This document shows positions 21,501-32,800 of a DNA stretch of 64,000 nt, piece by piece. Origin of the DNA: Strigamia acuminata (taxonomy: Eukaryota > Arthropoda > Chilopoda > Geophilomorpha > Linotaeniidae); NCBI GenBank assembly GCA_949358305.1, contig OX442320.1, forward strand, positions 6,526,259 through 6,590,258, given 5' to 3'. How positions within the stretch are numbered: position 1 is the first letter of the stretch; each line of letters starts with the position of its first letter. The notes below the pieces were generated by a model. The model was not told the origin of the DNA and ran no database searches. It saw only the letters and a list, made by a program, of their open reading frames with translations. A program made the position numbers and the translations under genes.

Positions 21501-24500
21501 AACCAAAAAAATAACATTTTTATACCAAATAATTTATTTAAAAATAAAACAAGGTGGGGGGAAAAAGTGTTTACTTTTTGCGTTGAATTTTAAAAGCAAA
21601 AATATTCACAACGGGTTGGTTAAACTGGAAAAGGGGAACGCTAATCTGGATTACACAGGAACAACGAGAAGAGATTTTGGTAATCCAACTGGGCGATCGG
21701 ATCAAGACGCAAAAAACAACTTCGTCTTTTTAAAAAAGAAAAAAAAAAAAAACCTCCGTTTTTTCCTTTCTTCCTCCTCCTCCTCTTCTTTTCTTATTTC
21801 GATCTCTTTTTTACTCTTCTCTCCTTGTCTCTGAGAATGAGAATAGAGGGAGCTGCTCGTTCTCCCAAACCGCGTTTTTTCCCCTCCCTACTTGGTGATG
21901 AAGAGCTGTAATAGGGAAGGAGGTGTAATGAGAAGGAACGCCAGCGTCTCCTTAGAGATCAGCTCCACCACCTGCCGATTGCTTCGCCGACCCATAAAAC
22001 CCCTTTGATGACGGCGGGGTGGGAGGACCCAATTTTCCAACGCTCACTCCAACGCTGCCCGCATTTCTTCCATTAATTTTTATTTATTTTTATTATGATA
22101 AAAAATAATAATAATAATAAAAATATCGATTAAAATCATAAATTGTTTTCTGGCTTCGATCAATTAAAGAAAATAGCAAAAGCGCCTTTCCATCAACCCC
22201 AGGGTCCGTGAAAAACTCGCTTTTGGACTCGACGCGCGCGTTTAATAGAATTTTTTTTTATTTTTCTTATAAAAAAAGGGAAAAAAGGCGAATGAAAGAC
22301 GAGAGAGGGGAGAAATAAAAAAGAAAAAAGGGTACATAGAGGTAACCATGGAAACGCAATGCAGTAGAAAGACGCAGCGTCTTAAATTTAAAAAAATGGC
22401 AAAACGCGGGCCAAAAGTCACGAATTGTTTCCCGAATAACTTTTTCATTTGTAATTCGTTTTTGGTCGTGAAAATCGCCCAAATTAAAAAAAAAAGAATT
22501 TAAAATAAAAAAAAAGTTATTGAAAAAACAAAAGCGTTCGTGACTCGGTCGTTGGCCCGGCCCGCATTGTTGGATCGCGGCAATAAATCGGCGCGCGATA
22601 AACATCGTTCGTTTCGTTCGGCTTGTGCTTCGCGCTGCTCCGCCCGCTCCGCTCTGCTTTGCCGTCGTTTGTGTTGCGCTGATTTAATTTTTTCTTTTAC
22701 ACTTTTAATCCGCGGATGTTCGTCTCTCGTTAGAGCGAACTGACGCTTTTAATGAGCGACGCACTGGAGGCATGCAACGATGAATAAAACATGGCAGCGG
22801 GACTCGTTACAGCGCACACCACCCGCGGAGATTGACGACGGGCGCAACCGAATGTGTGCATTATTAATAACTGCATCTCAAGCGGCTGCGGTTCATTGTT
22901 ACATAAAACAAAATGAAATAACGCGAAATGTTTTTATTTGTTTTGTTTATTGGGACGAAGTTTTTTATTTTTTTTTTCTTTTTTTTTTCTTTGGGGAAAA
23001 TAAGGTGACCGGAAGTTGATGTTTACGAGGGTTGCAAGGTGTAATTAGCCCCCTCTGGTGTCGGTCGGTCAGGTGTGTAGGGTGGGGTTTGAGTTTTTGT
23101 TTTTTAATGGCGGCGGCGTTTGTCCATTGGTTTCTTGGCGGGGGTGCGGCGTCCGCCGGGCGCTCTCGCCTGGGGGCCCGGGAAGGGGGTGTCCCGTTGA
23201 TGGCGTTCACTCGCGGGGTCTTGGGCATCGTAAATCACGTGTTTTGCAAGCGCCCCGCCCACGCGAACCGAATAAATCGCTCACCGGACCTCCAATCAAC
23301 AAAATGACGTCATAAAAATAATTTTTGAAATTTCTTATTTTAAGATAAAAATAATTTTTTTTTTTTTTATATAATTTTTTTTTTCGTCTCTCCCTCCGAA
23401 ATCCTCGCGTGTGCGATTTGTCAGCGTCCTTCCCCCACGTGCACTTGCCCCGCCCATGCGTCTTGGTCCCTAGTGCGGGGGTGGTTGCATGGAAAGGGGG
23501 GAAGGGGATGTGTAATTGGAAGACGCATGTCTCCCTCCCCTGTATGTGACGTCTCTCTTTCTCTCTTTTGTTATTGATCCTTTTGTCCTTGGCGAACCCA
23601 TTAAAAGTGGACTGAATCGCGTTCCTCCGACATTTCTATTTTTCTCACCTGAAAATAATTAAATAAAAATAAAAATAAAAATAAATTTTTTCTAAAAAAA
23701 AAAAATAAAATAAAAAAAAAAAATTCGGGACGTTTGGAAACAATTTGCAGCAATTCACGTCACCTCTGAGCCGTCAAATATTTATAAAACGCGACCTGGC
23801 GGCTCCTTAAACGCGCGTTGGCGGTCACGCGGCTTGTTATTAGACGAGATTAAAGGTTTGTTCGCCCTCGATCAAAAACACGTCCAACTGCCATTAATGG
23901 AATCCTTTTGGTCCACTGCCCTCCCCATCTCCGCAACACGGTCCTGATCTGTCGGTCGGGGGGATTTCACCCTTTGTCCTCGTCAGGTGGCGTTGACAGT
24001 TGGCGTTTTCCTCTCACTTGCACCTGGTGGATTCAATTGAGCATCAGTTTGTGGTCTTTTTTTTCTCTTTTCTTCTTTTTTCCACTCCCATTACGTCACG
24101 GGCCTTAAGTGGCGTGGGTGGTCAGGTGGATTTTGTTCCCATGACCCGGGGTCGCGAATGTGGGCGCGTTTGTTGCTACCTGGCGTTATATGTCAGGTGG
24201 GTTCCATGAATCGGCTCTGTGGAATTCCTTCCTTCCCTCGCTCGAAGTAGGTGTGGCTAATTAGATGACAGGTGTCATGAGAAGCCCCTCCTCTCTGTGT
24301 GTGCCCTTTTTTGCTGGGGGGGGGGGGGGGGGTGGGGGGTGTCGGGCACTCATCCGTGGGCTTCATCTTCGTCTTCCCGCGCTCCTCGACCTTTGACCCG
24401 GCTCGCCATTTGTTAGCTTCAGCCGGTGCTACCGCGCCGCCCTCTCCACGCATTCACCTGCCTCTTTTTGTTTTTACCTGTCTCCGCCTTCTGTAATGTA

Positions 24501-25490
24501 TTCTCGACTTAGGTTACAATTTATGTCCGGTTTTGTTTGTTTTTATTTTGATTTTTTTGCGTTTTTGGGCGCGGAATGGCGGCGGGGAGGATTGAAAGTG
24601 GGGAATTAGGGTTAAAATGGATGAAAAGTTTAAAATAATATATATAAAGTATATTTTGGTGATGATTTAGGTGCAAAAATGGATGAAAAGTGATGCTGCG
24701 TTTAAAAATAATGTTTATAAAATATATTTTTTACTATAATCTATATTTTTGTGATAATTTAGGTGCAAAATGGCGGCGCGGACGATTAAAGGATGATGAA
24801 AATGATGGAAAGTGATGATGCATTTAAAAATAAATGTTTAAAACTATATATTTTATTATAATGTGTATATTTTGATAATAATTAAGCATTGAAAATGTAT
24901 TTTTTTGTTTGTGTCAATTGATGATGATTGATTGTAAAATCTTTTTTTTGTTTTTTTTGTTTTTTTGTTGTTGTATACGAATAAATGTGCAATTGGTGAT
25001 GATTGAATGTTGTTTGGTATTGATTTATTTTTTTGGGGTGTTTTTTGGTTCGGTTTTGTTGTTTTGCGCTGTGTCATGGTGCTCTCATTTGCAAGGTTCT
25101 TCAAAGGGCCGTCGAATGCGGAATTGCCGGCTGTTTGATTGGCGTCGGTTCGTTCAATTTATTCTGTTGCTGGATGAAGGATGCGCGCCAAAATCAAGTA
25201 CCGTTGATGGATCCGCGGGTGGTCGCAGTGGAAATTGACTCGCAAATTTTATTAGTGGAGTTCCGCCTGCATTTCATTCACCAATTAATGCAATTTGCCC
25301 TCGTTTTCGACTCGTTCGGTTCAGGTTTTCCGAGTTGGTCATTCAATATCCCCGAAATTGGTCATCATTATAAATATTTTATCGGAACATTAAAAAATGT
25401 GTTTTATTAATTAATTCATTTAGAATTTATAAACTTGTTTTTATTCATCGTTATCATTATTTTATTCCGAAAACATGAAAATTGCATCAC
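21501..25490. other. Non-coding GC-rich domain, no gene supported
   Basis: CpG-rich blocks alternate with poly-A/T and poly-G (17 G at 24316-24332). An X-box-like GTAACCATGGAAAC lies at 22342-22355. A 125-codon frame at 25033-25410 has no recognisable motif and I do not call it a gene. Confidence 0.5.
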
Positions 25491-25571
25491 GACGACGATA
25501 GCGACGAATGTTGACGATAATTTTAAATTTAATAATTAAAATTATCGCCAACATTCGTCGCTGGTGTCGTT
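25491..25571. repeat. Long near-perfect hairpin, precursor-microRNA-like
   Basis: Arms 25501-25526 and 25536-25561 pair over 26 bp with one mismatch (A/C on the plus strand, a U-G wobble on the minus strand) around a 9-nt AT loop. Flanking bases extend the stem by about ten more pairs with wobbles and one mismatch. Confidence 0.75.
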
Positions 25572-25603
25572 TAACCGAAATAACAATAATGGCGGAAGAG
25601 AAC

Positions 25604-25857
25604 GATATGAATATTTGATTTCAAAACTTCCCGTACGGAATCAAGAAACGTAAGTAATTTTCCTAAACTATTTCTTTAAAAAAAGAGGTAAGAATCCAAA
25701 TCTATTCGTCCAATAAAGTTTATTTAACTCGCAACGATTTCCCTCCGTTTTTAGCCAAGAAAAACCGCAACATTTAGTGTACGGATCAATCAAATTCGGT
25801 TTGCCGAACCCGCGAAACAGTTACAAATGCAGCAGTCACACGGAAATTTATAATGGT
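25604..25857 (+). other. Possible spliced exon pair of unknown gene
   Basis: A strong donor (GAAAC/GTAAGTAA at 25651) and a good acceptor (CCGTTTTTAG at 25755) join two segments. One frame stays open across them (LISKLPVRNQETQEKPQHLVYGSIKFGLPNPRNSYKC) and ends at another donor near 25857. I see no acceptor or start codon for the first segment and no known family. It could be a transcribed non-coding RNA, part of an undetected gene, or chance. Confidence 0.25.
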
Positions 25858-26257
25858 AGGTTTTTACTCTATAATTTCGTATTCCCTCAACTTGTGGGGT
25901 TCGCATGGCGTCAGGTGCTGGTGTTGTCTATTGTGTCCCACCAGGCGTCCATCGTATACCTCATCCAACGTCCCCAACTCCAACTCCAACTGCAAACCCC
26001 CTCATCATCCTCGTGCCCTCGCCGCCTGGCGTTAGTCGCCATTTGGTCGCCCCTCGACATCCCACTGAGTGCGTTTGGAAGCGGGTTTACAGTGCCAACT
26101 ACAGCGGGCACTCACGGGTACACGACTCTGCGGGGACGCCGCATCTCCAGCAGGGCGAGTGTGCTCACCTTTGCCCCACAATCGCAGCGTGAAGTCAACA
26201 ACAACGACTAAACCAAAACATGAAATAGAGTGTGTACAGACAACAGAAGACCCCTTA

Positions 26258-26291
26258 AAATATATATATATATATATATACATGTATATAA
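26258..26291. repeat. (TA)n microsatellite
   Basis: Eleven or so TA units followed by CATGTATATAATAATAATAA. Confidence 0.9.
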
Positions 26292-26875
26292 TAATAATAA
26301 AATGGAGGGAGGCGAGAAAAGCACTTAGTTTGGGCGAGAAAATGGACCCGGGGTTTACGACATGGAGTTTATTGTTGTTGGTGACGACCCCAATCAAACG
26401 CGGGGACTCGAAACTGACCAAGATGAAAAATAAAGACGCTGCGGGATAAAGAGTTAGTTGAAACGAGTCGCTTATGTAAAATTGCGAGCAACGAGGGAAT
26501 CGGCGACGGCCAAACGGCGCTGTTAATGGTGATGGGAAACGAGAGGTGCGCGCGGGTCCGGGTCTAGAAGAGAAAGTCTCGTCCTCAACCAATTGCATTA
26601 TGGAAATTCTGAAAGGGAGAGACGCGAGTCGGCGTATGTCTTTGATGTCATGGCCCCCGGCTTCCAAACCGAATTTTTTTTTCTTTTTCTTTTTTTTTTT
26701 TTTTTTTTCTTTTTACCTTTTTTGTGGTTTCGCGAAGGAAAATTAAAAAGAAAGTTTGTTGGTTAAACTCGGGACGCGCTGTATTAATAAGTTTTTTATT
26801 TATTTCGGTAGTTGAAAGGAGCTAATATGGCGGGAATTTAGTGAAGGATCGGTGGAATGTTAAGTAAATGTTTCA

Positions 26876-27425
26876 CCGTATTTTACTGATTAAGAGTCGC
26901 TCTCGTTTTCAATGGAAAAAATTAAATTTTCACTAAAAGATAAAATTTTAATGAAAAAAGTGAAAATTTAATCAAAAAAGTAAAAGTTTTATCAAAAAAG
27001 TGAAATTTCAATGGAAAAAAGTGATTTTTCAATGAAAAAAAAGTGAAATTTCAATGGAAAAAGTGATTTTTCAATGGAAAAAAGTGAAATTTCAATGAAA
27101 AAAAATGATTTTTCAATGGAAAAAAGTGAAATTTCAATGAAAAAAATGATTTTTCAAAGAAAAAAATGATTTTTTAATGGGAAAAATGATTTTTTAATGG
27201 AAAAAATGATTTTTCAATGGAAAAAATGATTTTTCAATGGAAAAAATGATTTTTCAATGGAAAAAAAGTGAAATTTCAATAAAAAAAAGTGAAATTTCAA
27301 TGGAAACAGTGAAATTTCCATCAAAATATGGTAAACAATTGTATTAAGAGCCGCCCTCGATTAAGAGCCGCGGCTCAGAGTGCTCGTTTTGAATAAAACG
27401 AGCACTCTGATACGGTAAAATACGG
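26876..27425. mobile_element. MITE-like element, CCGTATTTTA family, with internal minisatellite
   Basis: The left end reads CCGTATTTTACTGATTAAGAG (26876). The right end read inward on the minus strand starts CCGTATTTTACCGTATCAG (near 27425). Between them a 20-21 bp unit of the type TCAATGGAAAAAATGATTTT is repeated about 18 times (26930-27310). A second internal copy of TTAAGAGCCGC..GATTAAGAGCCGCGGC lies at 27342-27375, beside a perfect hairpin. No coding sequence. Confidence 0.6.
27375..27410. repeat. Perfect 16-bp inverted repeat with a 4-nt loop
   Basis: TCAGAGTGCTCGTTTT at 27375-27390 is followed by GAAT and then its exact complement at 27395-27410. It lies at the right end of the CCGTATTTTA-family element. 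Confidence 0.9.
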
Positions 27426-28975
27426 TAAAAAGGTTTTCGTGGTTTAAGTTGCAATATTGAGCGCTAGCAATACCGGAAGTTGAAACGTACAAACACAAAC
27501 GGTCATGTCAAGTTAAATAAAAAGGAAGAATAAAAAGAAAAAAAAAATGGCGGTTCAACGAATATATAGGGGTGTATAACGGGATGAAGTTCCGCAGCGT
27601 TCCAGCCGAATTAACCGCGACTTAATCTGCGGGAATTACGTTGGGCGTCTGTCGCCATGTATTAGGCGCCCCTTTTTCACCCAGGAACCCCCGCCCGCGC
27701 CCCCTGCACGAGTCGAAATGAACACGCGCGTCTCAGGTGGAGAACGAGTCGAGGTTTCGGGCCCGTGATTCGCCTCTCGCGGGAATTGTTGGCGTCTCAG
27801 TTGGGTGTAACGAGGTCGGTGCGACTCAGTTGTTGTTGGTTGGCGTCCTATCTGGAACTGACGCGCGTGCTAATGTAATTTTCGGGCGAACGGCGCGCAG
27901 CCCCAAGTCAATTTCCTCGGTCGCCATAGTAACGGCCTTTCCTTTCTCCATCCCTCCCTCCCTCCCTCTCCCCCTTCTTCCATCTCCTCAACCGCGAAGA
28001 AAATGGAGGTTGGGTGGGAGGAGAGGCGATTACTTGGGTGGTTGAAGTGGAGGATCTCTTTCCAGCCCTTACCCAACCCCCTCTTTACACCCTGCCCTTT
28101 ATTCCCTCCTCCCAAGTCCCGAAAAATGACAAAAAATATTTTTTTCTTTTTTTTTGAGGGGGGGGGGGAGTTTGTACTCATCTCCCCCCCATTTTTTTTT
28201 TTTTTTTTTTTGGAGGGGATTTTTATTTTGCGTTTCGGTCGACAGGTGGCGTCCATTCGGTTCACGCCTCCGTGAACGCTGAGTCTGGTGCGCAGTACAT
28301 TTTTCACGCTTGTTTTGATGCTAATTTTTGAGATCAGCGGATCGCGTTTTGACGTTTTCCGATTAATGACATCATTCGTTTTTGTCGGACACCCTCTTCT
28401 TCCCCCGAATGCCATCTTGATAAGGTGTATACGGTTGGTTTTATGTCGTGACGTCATCGTGTTTTATAACACGGTTAATGCGAGTTGGAGATAAAATTGG
28501 TATCGATGTGGCAAAAGTCGAGTTGGGTTTTCGGGGAGTTGGAATTGGCGTGGAAATGGGTGGGGGTGGTGGGAGTTTTGGGGGTGATTTTTGTTTTGGG
28601 GGGTTTGTGGAATATTTTGGGCGGTTGTCACGTTTGTTTTGTTGTCGGGGAATTGATTATGTGACGAATAAAGGGTGAAATTTATTCATGCTTCACGGTG
28701 GAAAGTTTTAAGCGTAAAATTTAGGGTTAATCAAGAAGCAGAATGGATGAGAGTTTGCAATCATTTCACGCAGTGAAATTATGTTTGTAAAGGTGATGTA
28801 ATTGTATAAATTTTGTTTACTATATGTATTTATGTAAAGAATGTGGGAATTGGATTTATTCACTAAAATCGAATTGGTATTTGAAGAAGAATTTTAAAAA
28901 TTATTTTCTGATGTACTGTAAATGCTTTTTTTTAGAGCGCGGGATGCTCATTAACGCGGTATTCCTTTACAACAC
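27426..28975. other. Non-coding, GC-rich; no gene supported
   Basis: Contains an X-box-like GTCGCCATAGTAAC at 27920-27933, a TCCC repeat near 27950-27975, an 11-G run at 28158-28168 and a poly-T run near 28190-28211. Open frames follow composition only. Confidence 0.5.
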
Positions 28976-28979
28976 AAGT

Positions 28980-29830
28980 TTAAATTGACCTAAACAACTA
29001 AAATAAATGTCTAAATTGAAGAAAAAGACTAAAATAAATGTCTAAATTCGAGGAAAAGACTAAAATAAATGTCTAAATTCGAAGAAAAGACTAAAATAAT
29101 TGAACAAAACGGCTAAAATAAATGTTCAAATTGAACAAAACGGCTAAAATAAATGTTTAAATTGAACAAAACGGCTAAAATACATGTCGAAATGAACAAA
29201 ACGGCTAAAATACATGCCTAAATTGAACAAAACGGCTAAAATACATGTCTAAATTGAACACAACGACTAAACTACATGCCTATAAATTGAAAAAAACGGC
29301 TAAAATACATGTCTAAATTGAACAAAACGACTAAGAAATATCTCAATTGACCAAACCAATTGAATTCAATGTCTAAATTGACCTAAACGACTTAATTCAA
29401 TGTCTAAATTGAACTAAACGACTTAATTCAATGTCTAAATTGAACAAAACACCTAAAATAAATGTCTAAATTGAAGTAAAAGACTAAAATAAATGTCTAA
29501 ATTGAAGAAAAAGACTAAAATTATTGTTGAAATTGAAGAAAAAGACTAAAATAAATGTTGAAATTGAAGAAAAAGACTAAAATAAATGTCTTAATTGAAC
29601 AAAACTGCTAAAATAGATGTTTAAATTGAACAAAATGGCTATTATACATGTCTAAATTAAACAAAACGACTAAAATAAATATCTCTATTGCCCAAAACGA
29701 CTAAATTCAGCATCTAGATGGAACAAAACGACTTAAATTCTAAATTCTAAATGGAACAAAACAATTTAATTCTAAATTGACCAAGAAACACGAAAATAAG
29801 TGGTCAAACCGATTGAATTCAATATCTAAA
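28980..29830. repeat. Minisatellite, about 31-33 bp period
   Basis: Roughly 25-27 degenerate tandem copies of a unit like AAATTGAACAAAACGGCTAAA followed by ATACATGTCT. Variant units cluster: AAGAAAAAGACTAAAATAAA types are at the two ends and ACAAAACGGC types in the middle. Confidence 0.92.
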
Positions 29831-32800
29831 TCATGTCAATACAACGCGGGTGTTCTATCAGAGCATTTATACGGAAATTCAAGTCATGAAATAAATATAA
29901 GCATTTATAATATTATGAATATTAATTAATAATAATAATATCAAGTTGTAATCCCTCAAACCAGACAAGTTTAAATTAAAATTCCCGTTCTATAAATTTA
30001 TTAAACCAAAGAAGTTTACTAGAGCGTTTCCTCTTTTTCCTTTTCGCACAAACTTTTCGCATTAATTCTGAATGACGTCACCGACCCGATTTGAATTTTT
30101 CGCATTTCTCGACACCTGCGCCCCAAGTCGAGGTTGGGGGATGTAAAACTAAAAGTAAAACGTTCAGGTTGGGAGTCGGCACGGGGGTGGGTTAATGACC
30201 CCAGGGAGGTTGAGTGAGGGGAAGGACACTGTGGTCAGGATGAAGACGGGGGTGAGTCGGGTAATTCGCCTTCTATTACTCATCAGCCGGGCGTAATGGC
30301 GGACGAAACTCCCGCGAGAACCAATCACTCACGTGGGATTGAGTACGCGATCTGACCGCTTCATTTGCATATAGAACGAGGGTTGAACGAACCCATCCGG
30401 TCCCCCTGCACCGGGGAAAAAGCCAACACGGCCGAGGGGGAACCCTTTAACCCTTTTTTAGAAAAAAAAAATTTTTTTGCGATTATTTTTCTCTTTTGTT
30501 TGTGTTTATTTGTCCGACAAAAATGGCGGCCGAGAGCTTTGTTTTGGTTTTCGAGGCTTCTTTGTCGGTTGCCATGGCGATGGATGACCAGTGGAGTGTA
30601 CGCTGGGGTCAGTTACGTTCCCAAGAGCTGTTGGCTCAGATTTGGCGTTCCATTTCTTGGTTGTCCACCCACAGATCGATGGGGAGAGAGAGTTGAATTA
30701 TGGGAGCCCCCACTGGGGCCGGCAGCGTCCCCTGCTGGTTTTCCTCCCTGTGATTCGGTTCCTTGAAGTGGAGAGACGGTCATGAGACGCATTTTGGGGT
30801 TGAAGTAATTATGAAATTACGGAAGTTTTGTTTTGTTGTTGTTGTTGTGCGTTTGAAAGTTTTCTCTGGTGTGTTCGTGTTCCATCCCTGCCGCGTTCAA
30901 TCTGCGCAGCGTCCAAATCGAATTGCCGTAAATTCACAACTCAATTGCAGCTGTGGACGGCGTGCGCATGCGCTGTGCGGGTCTAAGTTTATATATACCC
31001 CACGTGGTTCCACACCCGGGACTTGACCTTGGTGCGCGTTCTCGTTTGGGCTGGGAAAGGCGTGGCGTTGCTTTCAAATAACTCATTTCAGGGACTTTGT
31101 TCATTAACGTTGGCGAACTTCGCAGTTTTAATCAATCGGGAATTGCTTTTCGAAAAAAAAATTTTAGAAAAAAAAAATTTTAGAAAAAAATAAATTTAAA
31201 GTCGCGAATAATTATATTGAATTTTAAAATAAAAAGTGAAGGGGTAATGAAATAAAAATGGCTTTGGATTTGGCATTGTCGGTGCGTTTTTTGAAGAAAT
31301 TTGCTCGTAGTTTTGTCAATCTCTTTAATTTCATTTCTCCGAATGCGCACATTGGCTCGCGCAGTAAAGCACCGCCTTGGTGCTTTCCTGCAGTACACAC
31401 ACATCTTTTGTACTTTGCACCAAAGTGTTGAAGGGAGGGGATGGGTTTTGGAGGGTTCGGGGGTGAGAGGTGCACCTATTGTACCATGGGCGATGGGGAG
31501 TGGCGCATGCGCACCGACCAAATGAATGGCGTCACGTGGCGCTGTATTTGCTGGTGATTAGGTGGCGCTGATGGCCTGCCGCGTTCAAATCAGATTAGTA
31601 GTGCTGTTTGGTGCTTCGGGGAGGGTCGGGGAGGGGGCGGAAGGGTGGAGGTAGGAACGTGGGACTCCCATTATTACCCCCATCCCCACCCCCGTGCCTA
31701 GAGCTCGCAACCTCTACCTTCCTCTGTATTGCTTCAGGTGTGTGCGTTCGTCTTCATTTCCTTCCTCATTTCCGCTGATGAAGTGCGGGTCACCCGATCC
31801 CAAACGTATCTGCGTTTGGGCAAGAAACCCGAGCCGGGAGTCACGTGGTGGCGCATTGTTGGTGCGACGGGCCGCGTGCGCGGGGTCGCGTTTCGTGTCG
31901 CGTCGGGGGTGTTTGGATTTTTTGGGGGGGTTTTGTAGTCGCGAGTTGCGTTTGCAAAGATTGCGAGTCGTCTTGGCGGACGACTCGCATTCGACGCGAG
32001 GGTGTGGTGCGCGCGCAGCTCGGCGAGGAAAGCGATTGGTGGGTTGGCGCCGTGCGGGGCGGCGTCTCGAGGCCCCCGCGCGCATAATTCGCCTCCGCCC
32101 TTGCCGAGCAGACGGTCCACTCGGGAAGACGGGCGGGAAGGGAAGAGTCGTCGAAATGACGCAATTATGACGTTATTGTTTGCGTCGGACACACCAGAGC
32201 CGTGCGGTTGTGTCCGAGTGGTGTTGCGGCTTTCCACAAGAGGTTGTCTCCGCGTCGATCGTCAGGTGTTAGAATGGGGATTGATCGTCGTCATGGAGTC
32301 GCGTGCAGCCAGCGCCCGTTCGGGCACGGACCACGCCTCGTGGCGTGCATTTGCACGCGTGCGTCGAGCGCGGCCGCCGTGGGCGAGGGGGTCATTAGGG
32401 CGACACCCAAATTGGCTCCGTGGTTCGGTGTTTCCTCCACCCAGGCACCCGCTGCTCGCTTTTCAGCACGTTTTTCACTTTGTTTTTTTTTTTTTGGTTT
32501 GGTCTAATTGATGGCGTTTGTTGTCACCTGGTGTGTTCACTCGTTCGATCTCGTGAATTTTTAATCCCGGCGTCCCGGCCCCTGTTGTATGTTGTGTGCC
32601 CTTGAATGGGCGTCTTGGGGAAATGTCAAGTTGCACTTAACGTGTAACATTCTGCGACCCCACTTTTTTTACCCCCCCACGCCCCCCCGCACGTGGAAAT
32701 GTATATTTATATATTTTGGTGTGTGTTTTTTGTGTTTGTACATTTATTAGGATTTTTTCTGTGATGTTTGTGCATTTAGTTTGGTCAAATCTTTATCAAA

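Noticed and set aside
25033-25410. 125-codon open frame in the gene desert
   Set aside because: No recognisable motif, no clear start context, and other frames of the same stretch are also partly open.
29000-29830. CRISPR-like regular repeats
   Set aside because: Units are adjacent, degenerate and 31-33 bp long without unique spacers, in a eukaryotic context: a minisatellite.
32205-32245. tRNA-like A box (TGTCCGAGTGG)
   Set aside because: No B box or acceptor stem partner found.
31694-32511. Many long overlapping open frames on both strands
   Set aside because: The stretch is very GC- and CpG-rich, which lowers stop codon frequency in all frames. No frame shows domain motifs or splice structure.
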